A DNA stretch of 5,472 nt from Holosporaceae bacterium (GCA_031276835.1 JAISMI010000068.1:1-5472); one strand, 5' to 3'. Shown: positions 1 to 5,441, counted from the first letter of the stretch. Numbers and translations: made by a program. The notes: generated by a model not told the origin, from the letters alone.

Positions 1-846
1 GTTCCCGCCAACATGCACCAGCCAGCGACCTCCGGATAAGGTTTTTCCGAGTATTCCACTGGCCGTAGTTAACGCCGCTGCATTTTCAGCGCTATCTACG
101 GAAAATACAGGGAAACCGCTGGCGTCGCCGGCCATAAATCCATAATTGGTTCCGTTAGCGCCTTGGCTATGGGAAATGGCTCTCCAGTTTATTCCTAGAC
201 TTTTTGTTAAATTTCTCGAAACTTCCGCAATTTTCACCTTAAGCATGACTTGAGTTGCAGTTTCAATCAATAATTTGTTTATAATCTTGTTCTCGTCTAC
301 AAAACGCTTAACAATGTCCTGAACGTCGGCGGCCATCTCCGGAGACGGAACTTTTCCCCTTAAAATTATCGAATTATCCAATGAAATTATTTCCACATCC
401 GCGTCCGGACACATTTCCGCGATGGACCTTTTTATCTCTTTAATCGGATATGTTACTTTTACTTGATAATCCCAAATGATATTTCCATTTCTATTGTGCA
501 CAACCAAAGAAGTAACTCCAGGCTTTAATCCGGTTAGATATAAGGAGCTGTCGCTCAACATATCAACGTCTGCAATATCCGGATTCGGAATAAAAATTTC
601 GTTGGCTTTCTCTCTCAATTTTACAAAATTTACAGAATTAACTTCAATTTCTTTTATATTCTGAACGGGACGATCTATTGATTCGTCATAGAAACTATCC
701 GGCGACTCAGATTCCTTAATGGGAATCGCCTTAACGGAAGATTTTTTATGGGAAACATTTTTTTCCAACGCAGCAAAAGTAAATTCGCTGTGAATCAGAC
801 CAAACAAAATTGCAAAACTTACGCAAAATATACTCTTTTTTTTCAT
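1..846 (-). CDS. cpaC: Tad/Flp pilus outer-membrane secretin CpaC/RcpA, N-terminal part (runs off window start)
   Basis: The frame is open from an ATG at 846 to base 1 (282 codons), so the C-terminal secretin barrel lies outside the window. Residues 1-26 look like a Sec signal peptide: MKKK, a hydrophobic stretch, then a likely cut in the TFAA region. Residues about 62-132 match the pilus-formation N-terminal domain of RcpA/CpaC proteins (EIEVNSV..., then GLKPGVTSLVV and a Trp near 125). Residues about 133-190 are BON-like. From about 197 (TQVMLKVKIAEVSR) the secretin core begins. In this family the protein forms the multimeric outer-membrane pore for the pilus. A GGAGA ribosome-binding site sits 7 nt before ATG-846; an in-frame ATG at 867 lacks one. 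The gap from cpaB is 50 nt, so co-transcription is likely. The family call is firm; the exact symbol follows from context. Confidence 0.9.
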   Translation of the reverse strand, partial: MKKKSIFCVSFAILFGLIHSEFTFAALEKNVSHKKSSVKAIPIKESESPDSFYDESIDRPVQNIKEIEVNSVNFVKLREKANEIFIPNPDIADVDMLSDSSLYLTGLKPGVTSLVVHNRNGNIIWDYQVKVTYPIKEIKRSIAEMCPDADVEIISLDNSIILRGKVPSPEMAADVQDIVKRFVDENKIINKLLIETATQVMLKVKIAEVSRNLTKSLGINWRAISHSQGANGTNYGFMAGDASGFPVFSVDSAENAAALTTASGILGKTLSGGRWLVHVGGN

Positions 847-896
847 ACCACATTCTCCACACAACATGAATGCCATTTACTCTTGTAACTCGCTTC

Positions 897-2279
897 CTAA
901 TCTTTGCGATTACTTCCCTCTTTAAAATTTTCATAACCTAAACCAAGGTTCGTATTCTCAATTTTTTTCCCGCTACTATCAAACTGTATTTCATCGGCTT
1001 TTAATTTCCGATATATGACGACGGTATCTGTTTTTCCCAATTCTTCCTCTTTACCGACAACTTTTCCACTGACAATCTCGTACTTCCCCGTCTTTTTATT
1101 TTTGACAAGTTGACCTTTACCGCCGTTGCGATAATCGGCCTCGGCAACGGAACTTATGTTTTTCATTATCATGGACAAGTTTCTTTCTTCGGATTCCTTG
1201 CGTTTTTGCGCCTCAATAAGAGCATCCGCAGAACTATTTCCTCCCATGCTTCCCATATTGCTCATTAACATGGATAGATTCTTTTCATCCATTTCTCTTT
1301 TCACTTGCGACGTCTTCAAAGCTTCTGCGGCATGCAGGCGATTCATCTCGATAATATTAGTCAATAGAGCGCTCCTCACAACGTCGCTTTCCTCCTCTTC
1401 GACCTCTTCGCCGGCGTGTTTGACTTCCTCGGATTGACTGCGTAACGATAGGATAACTCCGGTGTTGCCGGCCCGTTTTAGCATCTCCTCAACCATACTT
1501 TCCTTGATTTCCAGAGTTACATTCTTGGGAGCCAGCAGTCCGCCAACGCTACCGAGTCCGCCGAACAAACTATCGTTGCCGTTTTTATCTTTTTTGCTTT
1601 CAAATTTAGTAATTCCATCAATTGCCAATATTTTTAACGCCTTATATTTGTAAATTCTCGACTTTTCTCCATGCTGCTCCACTATCAGCACGTCCACCAA
1701 ATCGCCAGGAGATAACATGCTGGAGGAACTCGCCGACTTCTGATCAATGGAAAAAGTTACGGCCCGCATTCCCTTTCTTATGAACGCGCTGGATTTTACT
1801 TTCTCCGCCTGCTTTTTTTTCAATTCCTGTCGTTTTTTATTTTCCGCCTCCGCTTTCTTTTTCGGATCCTCGTCGGAGAGCATGGCCATGGTCAACGGAA
1901 CTCCCGATGGAATATCGGAAGCGGCCCATTTTTTCAGAGCGTTATCAAAATCCGCTACATTGTTCAACGGCATTCCGCTATCGTCTTTTGCTATAAAGTA
2001 AGGCTGCATGGCGTCCTTAGGCCATTTTTTCCAGGTTAGTTTATCCAGTATTATTTTTTCGTCTTTTTTTATGTTGCCCGAAACCACAAGAACTTGATTT
2101 TCCTTTGGTTTCACTTCTTTGACAACCAGAGGAATATCCGGCATAGAAAGCCGTTTGGCCGGCGCATGTTTATCGGCGTCCGAACTACCCGCCGGCAATA
2201 ATAATCTTACAACTCCAGTAATCACAAGAGCTATCACAGAAGCTATCACTATAGGAAGTATATCTTTTTTACTGTTCAT
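897..2279 (-). CDS. cpaB: Tad pilus assembly protein CpaB/RcpC, unusually long (460 aa)
   Basis: This is a periplasmic Tad-pilus assembly component anchored by one N-terminal membrane segment (residues about 8-29). Residues about 62-134 form an SAF-like domain ending in the typical ASDIPSGVPLT..ML segment. A lysine/glutamate-rich, probably helical linker follows at about 136-164. The RcpC/CpaB domain starts at about 166 (FIRKGMRAVTF...), with SPGDLVDVL at 190-198 and VTLEIKE...GVILSLRS to about 281. A C-terminal extension of roughly 180 residues is acidic and Met/Ser-rich, contains an imperfect internal duplication, and regains a TVVIYR motif at 419-424. CpaB proteins are commonly about 250-350 aa. 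An in-frame ATG at 2306 exists, but it has no ribosome-binding site and overlaps cpaA; ATG-2279 follows GGTGG and lies 1 nt after the cpaA stop, suggesting translational coupling. It ends in TAG. Confidence 0.88.
   Translation of the reverse strand: MNSKKDILPIVIASVIALVITGVVRLLLPAGSSDADKHAPAKRLSMPDIPLVVKEVKPKENQVLVVSGNIKKDEKIILDKLTWKKWPKDAMQPYFIAKDDSGMPLNNVADFDNALKKWAASDIPSGVPLTMAMLSDEDPKKKAEAENKKRQELKKKQAEKVKSSAFIRKGMRAVTFSIDQKSASSSSMLSPGDLVDVLIVEQHGEKSRIYKYKALKILAIDGITKFESKKDKNGNDSLFGGLGSVGGLLAPKNVTLEIKESMVEEMLKRAGNTGVILSLRSQSEEVKHAGEEVEEEESDVVRSALLTNIIEMNRLHAAEALKTSQVKREMDEKNLSMLMSNMGSMGGNSSADALIEAQKRKESEERNLSMIMKNISSVAEADYRNGGKGQLVKNKKTGKYEIVSGKVVGKEEELGKTDTVVIYRKLKADEIQFDSSGKKIENTNLGLGYENFKEGSNRKD
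1146..1331 (-). repeat. Imperfect internal duplication inside cpaB
   Basis: Residues 317-345 and 350-378 of the CpaB protein align over 29 residues without gaps, with 13 identities by eye and several conservative changes. The shared core is E-x-x-E-(K/R)-NLSM-(L/I)-M-x-N. At the DNA level the copies are 1245..1331 and 1146..1232 (offset 99 bp) and still resemble each other around the NLSM codons. Each copy is predicted to be a charged helix leading into a Met-rich turn. It lies in the C-terminal extension, outside the conserved RcpC domain. Confidence 0.65.
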
Positions 2280-2280
2280 G

Positions 2281-2856
2281 TCACCACCCAGCCGCCAAAT
2301 TTTCAAAAATCACACAAAAACCGCCACAAGATATGGCTATTCCGTATGGGATCTCCTGCCTCATTGCATCAAATTTGTACCTGCTTAATGCAACTATCCT
2401 TCTATCAATCCTACTCAATGAAAGTAAAACAAACCTTAATAAACTAGATTTTTTTTGTTTTTCGTTAAAAGCGTATAAATATCTCACTAAATTTCTTCGG
2501 ATAAAAAAGATCTGCCTGCTAAAAATCAAGTACATAGCGGCTAAAACTACGCCGCCAACGGATATGCCGACTAAAAAATTCGAAATATTATTTTCGGAAA
2601 ATAAAATAACGGGAAAAAGTAATTTTACATCTCCGCCGCCGATTAAATTAAAACGATTTAAGGCTAAGGTAATGACGAATGTCGCGACCGCCACGACTAA
2701 ACCCTCTGTAAAATTTCTTCCGGACACGCCAAGCATGTAGGAAATAGCATACAAAACCATCAGAGACAGCACGTATTCGTTTTCTATCCTAAAAAACAAA
2801 AAATCTCCCGCGCTGATAATCAGTAAAATTAATCCGAACGCTACCCACACTAACAA
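2281..2856 (-). CDS. cpaA: Type IV prepilin peptidase, CpaA/TadV type
   Basis: This is a polytopic inner-membrane aspartyl protease that cleaves the leader of Flp-type prepilins before assembly. Both family aspartates are visible: D18 after the first membrane segment (SAGDFLFFRIEN, matching the D...RIPN pattern) and D76 in the GGGD motif at 73-76, followed by VKLL. Hydrophobic segments lie at about 1-17, 28-44, 50-66, 77-115 (probably two) and near 172-186. The C-terminal EIPYGIAI segment with following glycines is also typical of CpaA. The 191 aa slightly exceed the usual 150-180, through a basic loop at about 120-160. It lacks the N-terminal cysteine/methylase domain of PilD, as expected for the Tad type. 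The start is TTG, chosen for its AGGAG site. It is the first gene of the Tad set here, and its TGA stop lies 1 nt before cpaB. Confidence 0.9.
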   Translation of the reverse strand: MLVWVAFGLILLIISAGDFLFFRIENEYVLSLMVLYAISYMLGVSGRNFTEGLVVAVATFVITLALNRFNLIGGGDVKLLFPVILFSENNISNFLVGISVGGVVLAAMYLIFSRQIFFIRRNLVRYLYAFNEKQKKSSLLRFVLLSLSRIDRRIVALSRYKFDAMRQEIPYGIAISCGGFCVIFENLAAGW

Positions 2857-2863
2857 AACACAT

Positions 2864-2868
2864 CTCCT
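2864..2868 (-). promoter_or_regulatory. Ribosome-binding site that fixes the TTG start of cpaA
   Basis: AGGAG on the minus strand, 7 nt before the TTG at 2856..2854. No in-frame ATG or GTG lies between TTG and the upstream in-frame stop (TAA at 2889..2887). The nearby ATG at 2863..2861 is out of frame. The next in-frame candidate, GTG at 2850, would leave 13 nt spacing, so TTG is the better choice. Confidence 0.7.
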
Positions 2869-2878
2869 ACTATGCGTC

Positions 2879-2916
2879 TTATAGTTTATACAATCGTTGG
2901 TAAAAATTACGTTAAT
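2879..2916 (-). promoter_or_regulatory. Possible promoter upstream of cpaA
   Basis: The 172-bp gap between rpoZ and cpaA becomes very AT-rich just before cpaA. Two TATAAA hexamers lie at 2891..2886 and 2884..2879 on the minus strand. Weak upstream partners are TTAACG at 2916..2911 (19-nt spacer to the first) and TTTTTA at 2907..2902 (17-nt spacer to the second). Neither -35 is convincing. The placement would suit a separate Tad transcript with a very short leader, but AT-rich DNA gives such matches by chance. Confidence 0.25.
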
Positions 2917-3028
2917 TACTAATATTTTATAATTGGGAGTTAAGCGACAGACGCTACGCCGAATTTTTCAATTTTCGAGAGGCGTTGACGGAGCAATTTA
3001 TGGAAAAAATCGGATTTAACGGTCCAGA

Positions 3029-3433
3029 CTACTCGGCCGTCGTTTCATCGGATATGGTTCCGTCGTCCTCTTCCGATTCCAATTCAGTATCGCTGATCAC
3101 GGAAATATTATCGCTAGATTCTATGGCCGGCGTTTCTACTCCGGCATAGGGATTGTAGGTATCCTCGTCCGGCATGTCCTCGACGTCCTCGTCGATATCC
3201 TCTTCCGGCGTAAATGTTCTGAAGCTTCTGACGGCGCATTCTTTAAGAGCGTCCACCGAGACGGATTGGGCCGCGATTTCCCTCAGAGCAATGACCGGCT
3301 TTTTTTCGTCTTTACTTTCCACCGTAATGGAATCTCCATTGATGATTTGACGCGTGCGTTGAGCGGCCCAAATGACCAAATCGAATCTATTGGCGACAAT
3401 TTTCTCGCAGTCTTCCACGGTTATGCGGGCCAT
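3029..3433 (-). CDS. rpoZ: DNA-directed RNA polymerase omega subunit with long acidic tail
   Basis: Omega promotes assembly and stability of core RNA polymerase by binding the beta-prime subunit. Residues 1-62 carry the family signature: MARITVEDCEKIVANRFDLV at 1-20, AAQRTRQI at 23-30, and PVIALREIA at 46-54. This closely follows alphaproteobacterial omega. The tail from 77 to 134 has 24 Asp/Glu and no Lys or Arg. That makes the protein 134 aa, near the upper end of what I know for the family. The ATG at 3433 follows an AAAAGGT ribosome-binding site at 3447..3441. The gene ends in TAG with no clear hairpin-plus-T-run terminator behind it. In many alphaproteobacteria rpoZ precedes a relA/spoT gene; here it is followed by a Tad cluster instead. 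Confidence 0.95.
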   Translation of the reverse strand: MARITVEDCEKIVANRFDLVIWAAQRTRQIINGDSITVESKDEKKPVIALREIAAQSVSVDALKECAVRSFRTFTPEEDIDEDVEDMPDEDTYNPYAGVETPAIESSDNISVISDTELESEEDDGTISDETTAE

Positions 3434-3463
3434 AGCTGATACCTTTTATTTCCTGAGGGATAC

Positions 3464-3492
3464 ATACTATCATATGTTGCGCCGTTGCACAA
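3464..3492 (-). promoter_or_regulatory. Possible rpoZ promoter
   Basis: In the 72-bp gap before rpoZ, TTGTGC (3492..3487) and TAGTAT (3469..3464) are separated by 17 nt on the minus strand. They match the -35 and -10 consensus at 3 and 4 of 6 positions. A better -10-like TATGAT at 3474..3469 lacks a good partner. The -35 region also lies in a short imperfect hairpin (TTGTGC AACG GCGCAA). This is plausible but weak; rpoZ might also be read through from the crotonase operon. Confidence 0.3.
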
Positions 3493-3505
3493 TATTCTGG
3501 AACCG

Positions 3506-4243
3506 CTACTTTTTTAGAAATTGCGCCACTCGTTCTTTTTTATCGGCGGTAGAAAACAGAGACCTAAATATTTGTCTTTCGGTTTGCATTCCCTGATTTA
3601 ATCCGACATTTTGGGAAAGGCGGATGGAATCCTTGATTGTCCTCAAACTAATGGGGGGTTTGGAGGCGATTTTTTTCGCCAATTCCAAAGTCTGTGCCAT
3701 TAGTTCGTCGTCGCCCACCACTCGGGACGCTATTTTCAGATCTTTGGCGGTCTGCGCGGATAAAAAATCTCCAGTCATTATAATTTCGGCGGCCAATTTA
3801 GGTCCGACTATTCCGGCAAGTAGTTGCGTGCCTCCCATTCCTGGCATAAGTCCCAAATTAACCTCCGGAAACCCGAATTTCGCGCTCTCGGCGGCAATAA
3901 TAATATCGCACATCAAAGCCAACTCAAATCCTCCGCCCAAAGCATATCCGGAAACCGCCGCTATTACGGGAATTTTTACATGAAAAACGCTTTCCCAACT
4001 GTAGTCAATGAAACTTTTTAGACAGGCGCTTTCGGCGGAATGACTTTCTATTTCTGAAATGTCAACGCCTGCGGCAAAAGCTTTTTTACACCCAACCACC
4101 ACTAAAACTTTGGCTCTCTGATCCACGTCGCAAATTTTTTCGCTGATATCTCTCATAAAATCTGACGACAAAGCGTTGAGCTTGTATGGATTATCTAGGG
4201 TAAGAATGGCGATTGAATCGTCGATGGATAAATTAACTGGCAT
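3506..4243 (-). CDS. Enoyl-CoA hydratase/isomerase (crotonase) family protein
   Basis: This crotonase-fold enzyme probably hydrates trans-2-enoyl-CoA to 3-hydroxyacyl-CoA in the cytosol, as in fatty-acid beta-oxidation. Both glutamates used by classical hydratases are present: E107 in GYALGGGFELAL (99-110) and E127 in FGFPEVNLGLMPGMGGTQ (123-140). Oxyanion-hole residues fall in KAFAAGVDI (54-62, around A58) and at G104. The N-terminal NPYKLNALS (18-26) is the usual CoA-binding entry motif. At 245 aa it is about 10-15 residues short of typical members, all missing at the C-terminus. The start ATG-4243 has GGAG 8 nt upstream and overlaps the upstream gene by 11 nt. Substrate preference cannot be told from sequence, so I give no symbol; FadB-like, short-chain and other acyl-CoA specificities remain open. 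Confidence 0.93.
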   Translation of the reverse strand: MPVNLSIDDSIAILTLDNPYKLNALSSDFMRDISEKICDVDQRAKVLVVVGCKKAFAAGVDISEIESHSAESACLKSFIDYSWESVFHVKIPVIAAVSGYALGGGFELALMCDIIIAAESAKFGFPEVNLGLMPGMGGTQLLAGIVGPKLAAEIIMTGDFLSAQTAKDLKIASRVVGDDELMAQTLELAKKIASKPPISLRTIKDSIRLSQNVGLNQGMQTERQIFRSLFSTADKKERVAQFLKK

Positions 4244-4562
4244 GTCTTACTCTCCGTCTAGCCCGTATTCTGTCTTCAATTACTCTGATCTTTTGGCAAA
4301 TAGTTTCTTCGTCCATTTTTATGCCGGCTCGTTGAAAATCTGATAAAATGCCGTCGATCATTTTTCTTTCGTTGGGCGTAGTCAAATATGACAGAATTAT
4401 ACGCCGAACATATTTATTCAGAACGCCGTCCTTATAGCCCAATCTTCCTCCGGCCCATTTAGCAAGAATCTTATTGCGGCGAGCCGTTACGAAAAATTTC
4501 GACTGCAATAAATCCAGCAATTTTGATTCATAAGACGATTTGTCAAAAGAAAACATAGGCAT
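4233..4562 (-). CDS. DUF1476 family protein (F1-ATPase inhibitor zeta-subunit family)
   Basis: The 109-aa protein matches DUF1476, whose Paracoccus denitrificans member is the zeta subunit that inhibits the F1 part of ATP synthase. Visible family features are FFVTARRNKILAKWAGGRLG (residues 23-42, with the hallmark ARRNK and Trp36), a four-helix layout, and SDFQRAGIKMDEETICQKIR (74-93), which corresponds to the conserved DLDAAG...Q.RRKM region. The length fits the family's usual 100-110 aa. The C-terminus is unusually arginine-rich (RARRRVR). The N-terminal inhibitory segment is diverged, so whether it still inhibits the ATPase is unknown. Start ATG-4562 has a GGGGG run 6 nt before it; ATG-4556 is a possible alternative. 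A TATAAT/palindrome site lies about 25-45 bp upstream. No ATP synthase genes are nearby. Confidence 0.85.
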   Translation of the reverse strand: MPMFSFDKSSYESKLLDLLQSKFFVTARRNKILAKWAGGRLGYKDGVLNKYVRRIILSYLTTPNERKMIDGILSDFQRAGIKMDEETICQKIRVIEDRIRARRRVRHAS

Positions 4563-4583
4563 GTCATACCCCCTACATCAACG

Positions 4584-4606
4584 TTATAATATCGAGAATA
4601 TTATAA
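4584..4606 (-). promoter_or_regulatory. Palindrome overlapping a TATAAT -10 box, probable promoter/operator
   Basis: A perfect inverted repeat has 9-bp arms TTATAATAT and ATATTATAA around the 5-bp centre CGAGA. On the minus strand a consensus TATAAT occupies 4605..4600, which would place the start of transcription near 4593 and give a leader of about 30 nt before the DUF1476 gene. The -35 is poor (ATGATT at a 17-nt spacer), so transcription may need help or the box may be fortuitous. The symmetry centred between -10 and +1 is what a dimeric repressor site would look like; that is inference. Confidence 0.5.
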
Positions 4607-4613
4607 TTTTTGA

Positions 4614-4633
4614 TGAAAATAAAATCATTTTCA
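4614..4633. repeat. Small inverted repeat, 7-bp arms
   Basis: TGAAAAT and ATTTTCA flank a 6-bp AAAATC centre. It lies directly upstream of the TATAAT palindrome, in the position of a -35 or activator site for the DUF1476-crotonase transcript. It is AT-rich, so chance occurrence is quite possible. Confidence 0.35.
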
Positions 4634-4676
4634 CTTTTTTGTGGCGCAAATCGACGGAGATGGGCAACGGAAAATG

Positions 4677-4701
4677 ATCTAGGCGGTGGGACTGACTAGA
4701 T
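4677..4701. repeat. Small inverted repeat, 6-bp arms
   Basis: ATCTAG and CTAGAT flank 13 bp (GCGGTGGGACTGA). It lies in the otherwise featureless middle of the 284-bp gap between the terminator and the DUF1476 promoter region. No function can be assigned, and arms this short may be chance. Confidence 0.25.
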
Positions 4702-4748
4702 TCGCAAATTTTTTGCCCGTTTCCAATAAATTGTTTTCGTTGATGGTC

Positions 4749-4780
4749 AAAAACGACTAAAATTCAATGATCTTAGTCGT
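4749..4780 (-). terminator. Intrinsic terminator behind the 192-aa hypothetical gene
   Basis: On the minus strand an 11-bp stem (ACGACTAAGAT at 4780..4770 with ATTTTAGTCGT at 4763..4753, one G-U pair) closes a 6-nt CATTGA loop and runs into five Ts (4753..4749). It lies about 66 nt after the TAA of the upstream gene. The stem is modest in GC, but stem plus T-run on the right strand and in the right place make a rho-independent terminator likely. The plus strand shows no T-run after it. Confidence 0.65.
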
Positions 4781-4846
4781 CTTACCTCGAAATTTCTAAT
4801 GAAAACTTGCGGAATATCAGCAGAACGTTTGCTTTAGATATAACCT

Positions 4847-5425
4847 TTAGGTATTTCCAGAAAATTTGGCTCCATAGTTGGAGACGATAAGGCGAGGAAA
4901 AACCATCTCCGAAACAACGCTATTATTTCCGTCGCGCTCCTGTTGCAACAGCAATAAAATAACCCGCCGAATTAACTCCGTATTTAGCATAAAAGACTGA
5001 AATAGCGAATGAGTCTGAAAAAAGTAAATCGTCGCTCTTTCCAATAGCAATTGCAACGTCGCTTTCTGTGAAAAAAAATGCCTTGTTCCAAAAACAAATA
5101 ATTTGCCGCGATCGCCGTTAAAAATTATTGGGGTTACTAAGGGTTCCTGTATTCTCAAAAATTCTCTTATTTTTGTTTCAAAAGGCAATATGCATTCTTG
5201 CTGATAGCGATCCATCATAAGAAAATCTGAGGTTTTTTCGAATATCTTAGATTTTCCTTCCTCTTTTTCTTGCAACCGAATCAAATTAATATTTCTATTA
5301 TTTTCAAGCGACTGTCTCGTCGGTTTGAACTCTTCTAGAAAACGCTCAAATTTATTCCGATATTTTTCCGGCTTCGAAACCAAACAGGAAAGCGCCCAAT
5401 TTAATAGACCGTACTTTTGTTTCAT
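4847..5425 (-). CDS. Hypothetical protein, 192 aa, unrecognised
   Basis: I do not recognise this protein. It has no signal peptide and no clear membrane segment; the most hydrophobic run (VILLLL, about 155-160) sits in a charged amphipathic region. Residues 18-95 are rich in Lys, Arg and Glu and look helical. Residues 98-117 (TPIIFNGDRGKLFVFGTRHF) look like beta strands, and 120-165 look helical again. Start ATG-5425 follows AGAGG at 5437..5433 with 7-nt spacing; a TTG immediately upstream at 5428 would give one extra residue but too tight a spacing. It is followed by an intrinsic terminator, so it is probably the last or only gene of its transcript and not part of the downstream operon. That it is a real gene is supported by the ribosome-binding site, the uninterrupted 193 codons and the terminator. 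Confidence 0.7.
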   Translation of the reverse strand: MKQKYGLLNWALSCLVSKPEKYRNKFERFLEEFKPTRQSLENNRNINLIRLQEKEEGKSKIFEKTSDFLMMDRYQQECILPFETKIREFLRIQEPLVTPIIFNGDRGKLFVFGTRHFFSQKATLQLLLERATIYFFQTHSLFQSFMLNTELIRRVILLLLQQERDGNNSVVSEMVFPRLIVSNYGAKFSGNT

Positions 5426-5441
5426 CAAGCGACCTCTGAAA

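Noticed and set aside
746..934. 62-aa minus-strand reading frame across the cpaB-cpaC junction
   Set aside because: It is out of frame with cpaC, which has a signal peptide, a GGAGA site and clear family similarity over the same bases. The frame begins inside the end of cpaB and has no similarity to anything I know.
2280..2306. Upstream ATG at 2306 as the start of cpaB, adding nine residues
   Set aside because: No ribosome-binding site precedes it and it overlaps the end of cpaA. The ATG at 2279 is directly followed by the charged N-region and membrane anchor and lies 1 nt after the cpaA stop.
1156..2740. Several plus-strand frames of 60-135 codons opposite cpaB and cpaA
   Set aside because: They are antisense shadows of genes with strong family support, and show Ser/Phe/Leu-rich composition typical of the reverse complement of Lys/Glu-rich coding sequence.
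2945..2992. ACGCC...GGCGT dyad in the rpoZ-cpaA gap as a terminator for rpoZ
   Set aside because: The stem is only 5 bp with a bulge and a large loop, and no T-run follows it on the minus strand.
3000..3149. 49-codon plus-strand frame with a GGAG-like site, antisense to the end of rpoZ
   Set aside because: Despite the good-looking ribosome-binding site, it is mostly the mirror of the acidic rpoZ tail and has serine-rich low-complexity content and no family similarity. I treat it as a shadow frame.
3506..3508. TAG as a recoded sense codon in this organism
   Set aside because: TAG also ends rpoZ and cpaB at positions where the proteins are already complete, so it acts as a normal stop here; the short crotonase tail is better explained by a point change or natural variation.
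3624..4021. Plus-strand frames of 119 and 65 codons opposite the crotonase
   Set aside because: They lie entirely within the conserved catalytic region of the crotonase on the other strand and have no recognisable domain.
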